From contig JAZGTN010000163.1 of NCBI GenBank assembly GCA_037783415.1, forward strand, positions 558,001 to 622,000: DNA of 64,000 nucleotides, in the 5' to 3' direction. The notes beneath the pieces were generated by a model. The model was not told where the DNA came from. It worked only from the letters and a program-made list of their open reading frames with translations, and made no database searches. The DNA is from Leptasterias polaris (Eukaryota; Echinodermata; Asteroidea; Forcipulatida; Asteriidae). The position numbers and the translations under genes are program-made. Below, piece after piece: positions 20,849-31,700 of the stretch (within the stretch, counting starts at the first letter, position 1; the number at the start of each line of letters is the position of its first letter).

Positions 20849-21810
20849 TGGTGAAATATGCTTTTTTGTATAACTTTAGAGCAGTGCCATGAATTTGGGG
20901 CTGATTACTTAAAAATTGTAAGCCTGGCAAAAATGAGCGGGACACCAGTCACATATGCTTCATGTGACATGGTATTTTGGGCTGGTAACCTTTTTGGGGG
21001 GAATACGTATAATTTTGAGCTCGAGTATAATTTTGAGCCAGTTAGCAGAAGTTTTCTGCTTACGGAGCGGCTGTTAGTAAATGTTCTATTTCATAAACAC
21101 TGCTTACTGTAAGCAGCTAAAGGCATGCTAACTTGCCAATGGTCCTTGTGAGCAGATGGGTGACGCATCAATGCAAATTCATGGTGAGCACTCATGCACT
21201 GTCCAATCTTCTAGATCCCATAGGAAATACACTTTCGCTTACGGATATTTCTCTGCGATAAGTAAGCTAAACAATTTGCTTAACGGTAAGCAGCTTTATG
21301 AAAATAGGGCCAGATCCTGAAATGATTCAGCCTTTTGTCAGGATGTGTACTTTAGAGATTACCTGTGGGATCGGTTTAATATTGGCAGACAATGATGAAA
21401 TCCATGCAGTCATCACCTTGACTTCTTCAAATGATTAGATCATGCATTATTCATTAACGCCTGGTGTCTCCAATCATTGAGCGCCTGGTTATTATATTAC
21501 CACTAGACCTTGTGTATCAATCTGTCCGGTGTCCACTCATGCACGAAATGAAGCTGGAGCTTCCCAGCTCTTCCTTATTTTGTATCATCGGTAATTTAAA
21601 AAAAAGTCTTTTCTACAACGGTGGTGTGAGTTTCTTGGCTGTTTGTCTACATATAGATTTACTGTTCGGCTTTTTTCCCAAGGTCCACGCCACTCAAACT
21701 AATTGAATGGCAACCAATTCCAGGCAGTCAAGAAGAAACAACCACGTTTCAAAATCTCTTGAACACCACCTTAACGCCATTTCTAGTAAAATGTTCCCTT
21801 TTCATTCAAT
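20849..21810. other. Intergenic stretch with fold-back halves
   Basis: Around 21040-21310 are words of the gggcccaatttcat fold-back family (gcagctttatgaaaataggg). No exon is convincing. Confidence 0.4.
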
Positions 21811-21992
21811 GCAGCTTCTTCTGGTGTTACTAAAGTGCTCTCTTTTCCTGCAATCTAGTTCCCTCTATTGGATACTAAAGTGTTCCCTTTGCATGCAGTG
21901 CAGTTCCCTCTGGTGTTACTAAAGTGTTCCTTTTGCCTGCAATGCAGTTCCCTCTGGTGTTACTGAAGTAGTGTTCCTTCTACATACTTGCA
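21811..21992. repeat. About 45-bp tandem repeat, 4 units
   Basis: The unit contains gcagttccctctggtgttac plus taaagtgttcc. Copies are diverged and vary in length. Confidence 0.8.
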
Positions 21993-22049
21993 GTCCTTAA
22001 AAATTGCCTTTACTGTTTTCAAAATAATTCATTTTTGCCTATGACACTG

Positions 22050-22440
22050 GCAGTGGTGTTACTAAAGGGGGGAGACAGGGGCACTTGTCGTGTCCCCCCC
22101 CCCCCCAATTGATGTCCTTCCCCACCTCCATTGATGTTCGTGGCCCCCCCCCCATTGATGTCTGTGCCTCCCCCCCCATTGATGTCTGTGCCTCCCCCCC
22201 CCATTGATGTCTGTGCCTCCCCCCCCCCCCATTGATGTCTGTGCCTCCCCCCATTCCCATTTGAAATCTGGACTTTTGAAATAACAAATTGGCAGAGTAA
22301 AATGGCATAACCGGAGCACTCAAAAGTGAAAAGGGGCTTGCTAACAAAAATGCAAACAGAAATTACAGTTTTAGTTGGCTTGATCGAAGTGCCATTGAAA
22401 AAAAGGTCCCCCCCCCCCCCCCTTGTGACCCGCCTAAAAT
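22050..22440. repeat. C-rich minisatellite inside a repeat
   Basis: About six units of cattgatgtctgtgcct joined by runs of 7-11 C lie at 22107-22256. C-runs of 13 and 15 bases stand at 22094-22106 and 22408-22422. The C-runs vary between units, and minus-strand frames rich in GGG codons result. Confidence 0.88.
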
Positions 22441-22627
22441 GTTACCCTAGTTTCAGTGCTGGACACTTAGTCTTTAGTTAAAGTTATCATTGAGACTGGG
22501 ACAAGAACACAACTACATGGAAGCATAGTTCATGTATTCAAGCAGAGTGCAGAATTATTGAAGAGTGCACCATTGACAATGCAATCAATGCAAGTGCATT
22601 GCTCTGTCAGATACTCGTGTATTGTTC

Positions 22628-22838
22628 AGCGTTCTCCCTTAACAGTGGTCCGTTGGCCAAATGCCAGTTTTAAACACCCGAGGACCAGTCACAATTCTCT
22701 CCAAGTGGTCCGGCTGGCTAGTTCAGTGTCAGAGAGCATCCCTGTTTCATTTGAATTATGGAAAGGCTGGCGGACTAGTGAAACGACAAGTTAACTGGTC
22801 TTGCTGGCCAGTCACTAAAAGGCTAAGGGCAAACCCTG
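22628..22838. mobile_element. Short hAT-like MITE, about 210 bp
   Basis: The ends cagcgttctcccttaac and ctaagggcaaaccctg are imperfect inverted repeats (CAGGGTTTGCCCTTA type). Inside are mirrored words for ggtccgctggc. Degenerate. Confidence 0.55.
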
Positions 22839-24204
22839 ATGTACATATTAAGAGTCCTGTCTGTTTGCTGACAGTGGCTACAGTTTCATCACATGGGGTG
22901 AGCTAGCTACACATGTTACATCAAAGCCAGTGATTTTAAGGTTGTTGTACTGAGCATAATTCAACAGAAATCTGTACTCTGAATCTGATTTGAAACAACT
23001 TACAATGTAATTAGTTTGTTTGTGATTAGAATGGGGTATTTGTAGGTTATACGTTTCACCACTTGACCCAGAAAGAATGAAGTAGAAAAAAATAAATAAA
23101 AACTGAAGTTGTCATACTGGTTGTGGCACTTGATCTTATTCTACAGTTGTGAACAAAATAACTCATAATGATTGCCTAGTATTCAAACACACACACACTA
23201 GCACTCTCACGCTGTGTGTTAAAATGCAAAAACAGCTCACAAACAAACATGCCATCCTTTTTATTTCGTTGTCTTGTGCTCTAACCTCCTGAGTCTATTC
23301 AGGGCACATCAGATTCGGTTAGTGTCAGATGTTAGTAGAATTTGCATTTTGTTTTTGTCTTTGTGAAACCTCTTTTTTCTCAAGAATCGTGTTAATGTTT
23401 GACTACATGTATGTCCATTTTCCCCCTTGAGGTTTGCAAACACAATTGTTTCTCATTATGTTCTACTCACCTTTGGCTTTTGCAGTATTGATCTGGTTGT
23501 CATCTTCTATATCTGAAAGCGAATTTGACTGGAAATTAAACTAACCAGCCCTGAGTATTGCTGAGAGTTTAGCAGGAAATAATGGAGATGGAGTGGACTT
23601 GATTTATGTACAATTTGTAGAGATTACAAGGTTTTCAGAAAGCAGTATTTTCCATTTTCGTCTTCGAAGGGTGTGTATAACTTTGGTAAGGTTGAAAATT
23701 TAAATATTCACAGATTTACTTCATTGGTTTAGATCTTGCAATTCGGAAACCTGATGTTTGAAAAGAGTGATGGGATTTCCACTATTTTATCTTGACTCTG
23801 ATGACTGCTTGAGCTTAATATCTGGTCACTAAAGTGTGGGTAAATGGTCTTTGACAGTACTGGCGGTGTGCTCTAAGCCAAATAATATTTTTAGAAAAAA
23901 ACTTCAAATTTGTCTACTAACCACTACATCATACTGCAACATGTCTATAACAGGTGTACTGTACATATCATCAGCTACAAGATCAGTGTTATAAGATCAT
24001 TAATTGCAATTTTACATCTGTAAAAAACAAAAACTGAAAATTTCTTTTTGCCAAACAATTGCTTTGTAGACCTCTCTTGATCAATAAACTCCATTTACCA
24101 GGAGCTCCAAAATATGCAAACCCATTTTATGAAATCCATTTTATGAAATCCATACAGACTGCACAAATTATCTAAATAGCCCTGAGTCAATTAACAATGA
24201 TATT
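22839..24204. other. Intergenic stretch with diverged dispersed repeats
   Basis: A short CA microsatellite is at 23189-23199. A diverged member of a dispersed repeat (gatcttgcaa, aaacctgatgttt, ggtctttgacag) lies at 23735-23860 and recurs at 56235-56400. No exon recognised. Confidence 0.4.
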
Positions 24205-25760
24205 CATTCATTCATTCTTTTATTTTATCAATGGTTTATTAAACAATTTACAAATCTCGGCATCAGCCGAATGCAAGTAAATTTACAATAAAAGTATTTA
24301 CAAATTTAAGAAAGCCCAATGGAAAAATAGCAAACGGTTAAAAAACAAAATATATATACAAGAATAAATGCACAGTTGACACATGAATTTTCAACTTGTC
24401 CATGTAAAGCCGGCTGTGTGTAGACCAAAATGAATGCAATTCTACCCAGCATCTGGTATTTTATCATAACCCTGTAGGCCTATTGGTATTTTGTTATTTT
24501 TTGAAATGGTCTGTACATGTATATAGTTACAGTATAGACAAACAGCTGTTGGTTCATTTTAATATTATTGTAACACACAAAATAATATGTGTCACTTATT
24601 ATTATTATTATTATTATTATTTATTCGGCATATCAAAAGTACAAACAAAAACAGAAAAAACAAGACAAAACAAAAAGCCAATGGCACATGCCTGGAATTA
24701 AAAAAGTTAACTAAACAACTGTGACTCGAAAGCCTTCAACTCCGATGCCACTGGCTACAATTGCACAAGGAACAAAAATATATAAATATAAAAATAGACA
24801 TGAATAGTATTTACATATAAAATTACAAAATATTTACTGTATAAAAGTACATCAAGAGAAAATAAATTTTAAAATAACAAAGATTAAAAAATTTACCACC
24901 CCTTAAAGGAATTATACAGGATTGGTAGCTGACAAAACAGTCGCAAACAAAGTTCATGCTTAGTGCGATCAACCACACACATGAAACAACAAACCCGTAA
25001 AAACTTCAGCCCAACTGGCCACCGAGGCCACGAGAAAACAGCGAAGAGAGACCCCATGTGCTCTCCGTCTCTCAAACATCGAGTCCATCATCACGCGCAA
25101 TAAAAACCACTGCCTCACTCAACCCCCAGAAACGACAGCATCCCAGGCATAAACACTTCAAGGAACCCCTCTACCATTTTTGGTATTAATTCTCACATTA
25201 CACTTCGACGAAACAGGCAGCCCCCCCCCCCCCCCCCCCCCCCCCGGAACAAAAATATTTAGATATAAAAAAAAATCATTTTTAGCAAGTACATATACAT
25301 TTACAATATTTTACTGTATGAAAGTACATCTAGAAAAATTTAAATAATTTTTTTATTTTTTTACTCTGGTTGGCAGACGTGGCATCTCAGCAAAATTGTC
25401 CACCCCTTAAAGGAAAGCTCGACCACCCCAGACCTCAGTGAATCAGGTAGTTCCTCCCAATAACGAGCAAAGACATTCACTGAAGAGCAGTGAAGTCTCT
25501 GCGTACTTATAAAAGGCTGGCCTATAACAAATAAAAACTCAAATGTAAAATAATAAACCACAAGGGAAACTGACTGGGTAAATTCTCTTTCCAGGCGAAA
25601 GATACAGGATGTTTTATTATTAATCCCGAGCTGAAGATAAAAAAGGAGGAGATCCAAAAGAGAGAAGAAAAGTACTGGATCAGGCCCCAGTGCAAGATGT
25701 TGCACTGGTCTAACCAGGAGGGTCTGTCTAGGACTACAGCACAGTGAGGAATAATCTAAG
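24205..25760 (-). mobile_element. Reversed LINE-like 3' fragments
   Basis: Read on the minus strand, the stretch contains a frame (25361-25705) whose end, FARYWEELPDSLRSGVVELS, resembles the C-terminal end of LINE reverse transcriptase proteins. AT-rich 3' UTR-like DNA follows. An (AAT)n tail lies at 24598-24621 and another tail-like boundary (attcattcattcattc) near 24203-24220. Two diverged copies of a ggaacaaaaatat...ccttaaagga block start near 24770 and 25245. A 25-C run is at 25221-25245. Confidence 0.45.
25221..25245 (+). repeat. Run of 25 C
   Basis: An uninterrupted run of 25 C between two diverged copies of the AT-rich block. Confidence 0.9.
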
Positions 25761-25789
25761 GATAAAACACATATTAGGGCATTTTATAG

Positions 25790-27850
25790 AAAAGTTGTGG
25801 GAACAGACTATACTAGAAAGTGGAGAAAGTCTAATCCCAGATCAACCGTAGCTATGGCAGAAATGCAGAAGGCAGTGACTGAGTATAATGGTCTACTGAA
25901 GAGATCAAAGTGCACCTACCATCGGGAGCTTATAAAGACCTCTGGCGTTAAAGGACTATTTCAAGTCGTGAAAAGGCTTACGGTTGAAAGGCCCGATCAG
26001 AGTCTACCCTCCCACACTTCAAAATCAAAGCTCGCGCAAGTTTTCCTAAAGTTCTTCAACGATAAGATAGCAAATCTACGGACCCAATTTGAGAACTTGC
26101 CACCACCCATCTTCGCTAATACCGACATACCAGCAGCCAATGTGATGCAGAGCTTCCAACCTGTCAGCGAAGATGACATCCTGAAGCTTGTCAAATCTAC
26201 AGAGATCAAGTCGTGTACACTGGATCCTATCCCTGCCCAAGTGTTCAAGGAATGCTTACCCGTGCTTCTCCGTGCCATTACAGATATCATCAACCAGTCT
26301 CTACATACAGGAATTTTCCCTGCATCTTTCAAGTCTGCTTTGATTGTCCCGACTCTCAAGAAGCCCAACCTCGACCCAAACTGTCTTGGACATTATCGTC
26401 CAATCTCAAACCTTCCCTTCGTCAGCAAGGTGTTGGAACGTGTAGTGTGCCAACAACTTCTAAAGCATCTTCATGAAAACTCTCTCTTGGCATCAAGGCA
26501 ATCTGCCTACAGACCCTCTTACAGTGTAGAAACAGCATTGACAAGGGTCCAGAATGACTTGCTCCAATCGCTTGACGATGGAAATGAGGGAATCCTTGTG
26601 CTGTTAGACCTCAGCTCTGCATTTGATACCTTGGACCACAGAATGCTTCTACATAGACTGAAAGTAACCTTCGGTGTCTCGGGTATTCCTGCCAACTGGT
26701 TTGCATCTTATCTGCATGACAGGGAACAACGAGTGATTGTGGATGGTGAAATGTCAGAAGCGGGCCCTATTCACTGGGGAGTTCCACAGGGATCCGTCAT
26801 TGGTCCGCTCCTATTCATATGCTACACAACTCCTCTTCAAGAAATCGTCGAAGGTCATGGAGTTTCGTGCATGATGTACGCGGATGACTTACAACTCTAT
26901 GTGTCAGCAAAGTCAGGAGAGCGACACCAAGCTATAGCTAAGCTAGAGGCTTGTCTTCATGACGTGCGGTCTTGGATGAAGACAAATCAGCTCGTCCTGA
27001 ATGACAGTAAGACGGAGATTCTTCACGTAACTTCACACAAGAAGCAAGCACAAAAAATACCTCCTGTAAATGTTGGTGAGACCCAAGTCTCATGTACTGG
27101 TTCAGTGAGGGATCTTGGAGTCACACTAGACACTCATCTATCTCTACGCCAGCATATCAACACAACATGTCGAAACGCCTCTTTCGCACTTTATAGAATT
27201 GGCAAAGTGCGCCATCTCCTCGACAAGCAAACAACAGAAATTCTGGTCCACTCATTTGTTAGCTCTCTACTTGATAACTGCAACTCTCTTCTGTTTGACA
27301 TTCCCCAAAAAGACATAGCTAAACTTCAACGTATCCAGAATTCTGCTGCTCGTCTAGTATCACGATCAACGAAGCGCAATCACATCACTCCGGTCCTCAA
27401 AGAATTGCACTGGCTACCCATCTCCTTTAGAATACAATACAAGCTACTCATCACGACGTTCAAAGCAATTCATGGAACATGCCCAAGCTACCTGTCTGAC
27501 CTCATCACCCCGTATGTACCTGCCCGACCACTCCGTTCCTCCTCTCAACATCTCCTCACCACACCAGCCGTACGAACAAAATCATTTGGTTCGAGGACTT
27601 TCTCCAGTGCTGCCCCCCGACTCTGGAACTCTCTACCCAGCCACATCCGGTCTGCACAAAACATTGAACAGTTCAAGACACAACTCAAATCGTATCTGTT
27701 TTCTAATGCCTTTTAATTAGTATAATTTAAGTATTTTTGTATACCTGCAAATTCAATTGCTCTTTGTTTTGTTTGTAAAGCGCATTGGTATTTCTTTCCA
27801 GTTATGAAATGCGCTATATAAAAATTAGCTATTATTATTATTATTATTAT
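25790..27850 (+). mobile_element. CR1/L2-like LINE, 5' truncated
   Basis: The element consists of the ORF2 reverse transcriptase part, a 3' UTR of about 110 bp, and an (ATT)n tail at 27831-27850. The endonuclease half is missing, as expected for 5' truncation during target-primed reverse transcription. The 3' UTR reads gtaaagcgcattggtat, then gcgctatataaaaattagct, then ATT repeats; this end is shared with the SINEs in this window. Confidence 0.92.
25797..27716 (+). CDS. LINE reverse transcriptase, ORF2 C-terminal part
   Basis: The frame is open for 639 codons without a break. It starts in the linker between endonuclease and reverse transcriptase (RKWRKSNPRSTVAMAEM), so the apparent ATG at 25797 is only the first in-frame one. 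Visible reverse transcriptase motifs are RPISNLPFVSKVLERV, LLDLSSAFDTLDH, VPQGSVIGPLLF and the catalytic YADD at about residues 361-364. The C-terminal region LHWLPISFRIQYKLL, YVPARPLRSSSQ and RLWNSLPSHIRSA is typical of the CR1/L2/Rex group. The enzyme would prime on nicked DNA and copy its own RNA in the nucleus. Intact coding suggests a fairly recent insertion, but without the endonuclease this copy is not autonomous. Confidence 0.93.
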   Translation: MGTDYTRKWRKSNPRSTVAMAEMQKAVTEYNGLLKRSKCTYHRELIKTSGVKGLFQVVKRLTVERPDQSLPSHTSKSKLAQVFLKFFNDKIANLRTQFENLPPPIFANTDIPAANVMQSFQPVSEDDILKLVKSTEIKSCTLDPIPAQVFKECLPVLLRAITDIINQSLHTGIFPASFKSALIVPTLKKPNLDPNCLGHYRPISNLPFVSKVLERVVCQQLLKHLHENSLLASRQSAYRPSYSVETALTRVQNDLLQSLDDGNEGILVLLDLSSAFDTLDHRMLLHRLKVTFGVSGIPANWFASYLHDREQRVIVDGEMSEAGPIHWGVPQGSVIGPLLFICYTTPLQEIVEGHGVSCMMYADDLQLYVSAKSGERHQAIAKLEACLHDVRSWMKTNQLVLNDSKTEILHVTSHKKQAQKIPPVNVGETQVSCTGSVRDLGVTLDTHLSLRQHINTTCRNASFALYRIGKVRHLLDKQTTEILVHSFVSSLLDNCNSLLFDIPQKDIAKLQRIQNSAARLVSRSTKRNHITPVLKELHWLPISFRIQYKLLITTFKAIHGTCPSYLSDLITPYVPARPLRSSSQHLLTTPAVRTKSFGSRTFSSAAPRLWNSLPSHIRSAQNIEQFKTQLKSYLFSNAF

Positions 27851-28033
27851 AGGTGGTCAAGTCCCAGACAGCCAGTGTAGACACTGGTGTCTGGGTGGGC
27901 ATTGTATTAATTAAGACGGGCTGCTTGTGAGATTGGGGGAAGTGTGGGGCACAACAACAAAAACAAGCTTATTATTATGTTAATGAAAACAACTTATAAA
28001 TTTCACAAAGGTCATTTTAAGGTCATGTGGTGT

Positions 28034-28254
28034 GTTGTTACTAGTACAGGGTGCCATGGCCGAGCGCAGTCAGTGCGCAGCGTGCATGATAATGAGGTCA
28101 AAAGCCAGATTTCATTTGCAGCCGAAAGGTGGTTTCGGACGGTCTCGGACCCCTTCGAGATTTCGCGTGAAAGTGCGAGCGTTCCGACACGGCCTCTTAA
28201 AACCGATGGGAAACACATCGAGGTCAGTGCTAGGCCAACATGGAGTGGTAAGTA
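28034..28254 (+). promoter_or_regulatory. CpG-rich first-exon-like patch
   Basis: The base composition changes here: frequent CpG (gccgagcgcag, cggacggtctcgg, gcgagcgttccgacacgg) in an otherwise AT-rich region. A strong 5' splice site (gtggtaagtag) follows near 28247-28255. An ATG in good context (gccatggcc, 28056) opens a frame up to that donor without a recognisable motif. A transcription start with a 5' UTR exon is possible, perhaps of a gene further downstream, but unproven. Confidence 0.4.
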
Positions 28255-29150
28255 GATTTCTTGACATTTAACGTAGTATAAAAACCCATTCCCCCCTCAA
28301 TTTAACCACTCAAAGACATTTAAATTTTCACCTAAAGTGTACTTAGGTTTTCACACTTTTCGTTGAACAGCTTCATACTTTTGGTGAACCTGACTGTTTC
28401 GAGCAGGAAGGAGACATTTGAGGTCGATTTTACGTTAGACGAAGGATGCTCGGTGCCATTGATGCCACATTCACTTCTGCCTGTTAAACCGTTGTCGGTT
28501 TTTTCGGTCTCGAAAAATCAGGAAAAATCAGAAATTTCGCCGCTGCGTGGCACTCATTGTTGCGTGGGTGTCGTAACAACACTACGGCCAATACGTTCGT
28601 TGTAAACACAATCCTGTGACTGCTTTTTAATCGTTTTGTCTCGGTTTGTTCATGCTGAATTTTGTCATAATAGGCTCCTCTACATTAAAATATGAACAAG
28701 AGACAAAACTACGTTTTATTAGTCCAGAGTTAGTAAAACATTTCCTTTATCAGAATGGCATGAAGCACTAGTGCAGCAAAGAAGTTCACTAATCATTCGT
28801 CCTTGCTTTGTACATGATGTAAATTGGATTTAGCCTTCTTTTATCTTTTTATTTTAAAATTGTTTTATTGCATTTAAATAATAGTACATTTTGGTCTTGA
28901 GTTGTCCCATTTAGGTTGCTGTACTCTGTTTTTTTAAATATTTGATATCTGCGCAGATGCCAAAATTTAGTCTTTAAAACTTGACCGTTTCTGTTCAGAT
29001 TAAGACATTTCTGTGGACAGTATTTTGAGTCCCTTTTTAGTAACTGATGGAATCTGGTTGAACAAGACAAAGTAATTTGGTACAATTAAAATATTATGTT
29101 ACCTGGTACTTTTTTTTACCCCAAATGTCAGGCCTAACACTCTCTGTGAC
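28255..29150. other. Moderately CpG-containing stretch, no gene assigned
   Basis: Position 28363-28605 is open with some CpG, but the predicted peptide shows no domain. The rest is AT-rich. Confidence 0.3.
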
Positions 29151-29159
29151 CTACCGTTG

Positions 29160-29700
29160 TTTCAAGTTAAAGCTTTGGAGGATTCCATCAGGAGGTACTT
29201 GCCTGGACTGCGGAGAACTTGAACAGTGACTGGTATCTTCCTTATGTCGTAACGCGGCCAGATTTCTGTGGGTTGGTGTAATGGTGTCCCGTTCAAGAAT
29301 GCCGCAGCCAGAGATGCGGTCTATCTGTCACTTCGCTAAACGTGGATGGATTCGGCGTTCTTGTTAAAATACCGTGACGGTTTTTTGCTGTTTTCTCAGC
29401 ATATAGACACTGCATTCAGCTGGAACTTTCACATGTGACTTTATAATTGTATCTTTCTTTATAATTTTGCCTATAAATATAAAGCCTTGCATAGACAAAA
29501 GCCAATCTATGATCCTACCTTTACCTAATTTTTTTGTTTATTATAGGTATTATACTATAGAGGATTTTTTACAGCCGACAAAAATAGTCGCAGAATTTTG
29601 TGTGATCAACCGTATACTTGAAATAACAAACCCGTTGTGTGAGTCAGAAGAAAATAGTGAAAAGTGTCTAAAAACTGAAACCATGCAGCTGTAGTGCGTT
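29160..29700 (-). repeat. Dispersed repeat, reversed relative of 46890-47100
   Basis: The minus strand here reads atccatccacgtttagcg, then gcatctctggctgcgg and gggacacc. The same order occurs forward at 46972-47045. The segment at 29560-29640 (cagccgacaaaaatagtcgc, gtgatcaaccg, aacaaacccgt) also matches 24920-25000. Confidence 0.6.
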
Positions 29701-29907
29701 TGTTTTAAGGTTTTCAGATAGTTTTCTTGATTATGAATTCATATTTCACACAAAAATGGTTCCAGTGTGAACTTCATAAAGTTGTCAATTCTGTATAATG
29801 ACTTTAAGATAAAGAAAAAGCCATGCTCATTGCTTTACGGGGTTTCCGTCAATATAAATAGTAAACTTATTTTACAATACTCGACATACCAAGTGTACCA
29901 AATGCTG

Positions 29908-30066
29908 TATAGATGGATTGCAATAGACGTCATTGGCCGCCATCTTTGATGAATTGTGCACGCGTGAAGAGCTATCGATGGCTGAGAGTCGTGCGTAGCG
30001 CGTACACGCGTGCACTTTTCCATACATCAAGATGGCGGTCAATGACGCGTATTGCAATCCATCTAT
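29908..30066. mobile_element. Fold-back MITE with YY1-like CCGCCATCTT arms
   Basis: The left arm has tagatggattgcaata, gacgtcattgg and ccgccatctt; the right arm returns aagatggcggtcaatgacg and tattgcaatccatcta. Arms of about 60 bp flank a GC-richer loop (gcgtgcgtagcgcgtacacgcg-like). It could form a long hairpin if transcribed. Confidence 0.85.
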
Positions 30067-30794
30067 TGCAAATGGATTGTGATACACTCCAGAGATAAGA
30101 GGGAACATAAATAGTATCAAAGTGAAATTTAAAGTATTTCAACGTTGATGGTTTATACAGGTCTCCTAATTGCCTCGGCGTCCTTGTAGTTGCTTTTAAT
30201 TATGCTTAGCATTAATATTTCAATGTTTAATATAATTAATTTGTACTAGTGTACATGAAAATGTGGGTATGTGTGTGAGAAATTCATGCAGCTGAAAGAA
30301 GAAACTAAAAATAAATAAATGTTTCCATTAAACAAGAAAACAAATGTGAAAGTGTTGTCATTATGGTGGTAAACAATTATTAAAATTAATTAACTGACCA
30401 TAGGTTTCCTCACTAGAAGGGTAAAATAAAATTATCTACTGATAGCATCGGAGGAATGGAATAATGCTTTAACAAGATTTGTTTATTTTTTGTAATATAT
30501 AATGGGCTTGGGCGGTAGGTCTCTTCTTTCTTTAGACAAACGCATTTGGAGAGCCAAACGTGAGGAAGCCAAAGTGAAACGTTTCTAAGACCAAAAATAG
30601 TATAAATGTTGGTTTTTCCCTCTCAGTAATCTAGATGACTTTTGTAAAGGTTTGTCAAACAAAACAAACGAATCCTTGAAACGATGAAATAATTTGTTGT
30701 ACATCGTGAGTGTTCTCACAAGATAGTCGGGCACCTCAATGTTTACCCAACACCGCATTCAGTTATATGTAGTATAAGTAAGGAGCCATACAAG

Positions 30795-31010
30795 CCTAGC
30801 GTTTCCTTACGCAGCAGCTGATTGGTTACATAGCAAGATAGCACTATCAGTTTGGTTCACAGTTTGACCAATCAAGTTAGGGCTCTCATTGTACAAACGA
30901 GATATGGCGGACATTTCGATTCTGAACGGTAACGCTGACGAAGACGGATTCTTTAAGTGTTCTTGACTGTTTCGAGAATCCTCAGAAATAAAGAATACAG
31001 CGAAAGACTA
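30795..31010 (+). promoter_or_regulatory. Promoter-like patch with paired CCAAT boxes
   Basis: An inverted CCAAT box (ctgattggtta, about 30818) and a forward one (tgaccaatcaag, about 30867) flank a partly palindromic stretch. Next comes cgagatATGGCGGACA at 30904, a start codon in a good context with a YY1-like ATGGCGG, as in many TATA-less promoters. The ORF 30904-30966 has only 20 codons (MADISILNGNADEDGFFKCS). It could be an upstream ORF or a first coding exon with a weak donor. Confidence 0.4.
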
Positions 31011-31349
31011 GATCAATAGTGTAGCTAACATTCCATTAGTAAAATTATTCTGCCCAATTCCGTTAACTATTAAGCAAATGACTTTTCCGGAGACCCTTAT
31101 TTCTGCACACGGATGCTTATGTTTTTGGTCTCATATTTCTTTATTTTGATCACAGAAAATTATGTCATAGTTTTTGTAGGTACAATGAAACATTATTACT
31201 TCGTTATGTGATGTTTTTGTTTTGTTAAAATTAATCATTTTCCCGTAATACATTTTTGAAAAAGTGTCCTCCAAGCTCATTATTTATGCAAAACCGCGAC
31301 GGTCATGCATACGCTGCAAATGAGGAAGCTCTTTTCGGACCCCTGCGTA

Positions 31350-31700
31350 CTGACTGAGCGGTTTAGAGCATTAAATTCAAGTTTTGGTGGTTAAGTCATC
31401 GGAGTGTGGGTTTGAATCCCTGTCATGACGCTTGTGTCCTTGAGCAAGATGCTTTACTATAATTGCTTCTCTTCACCCAGGGGTATAAATGGGTACCTGC
31501 TTGGGTAGACGTTGATGTTGTTTATGCTTCGGAACGCCATGGCAGCCCAGGGCTGTATACTACCCAGGGAGCTGAGAAAGATTTAAGGAATGTTACTGGC
31601 CTAATGACCAGGGCACTAATGTAAATTGCGCATTGATACCGTTATTGTAAAATGTGCTATATAAGAACTAATTATTGTTATTATTATTAGTAGTAGTAGT
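31350..31700 (+). mobile_element. tRNA-headed SINE
   Basis: The head contains ctgagcggtttagagc and tgggtttgaatccctg. The body runs through cttgtgtccttgagcaagat and ggggtataaatgggtacctg, and the end is gtgctatataagaactaatt followed by an ATT-type tail. The closest relative is at 51796-52145. Confidence 0.88.

Noticed and set aside
22019..22347. Glycine-rich minus-strand proteins
   Set aside because: They result from the C-rich minisatellite; run lengths differ between units, so no stable frame exists.
25997..26476. Frames overlapping the LINE ORF on the opposite strand and in another frame
   Set aside because: They are shadows of the long reverse transcriptase frame.
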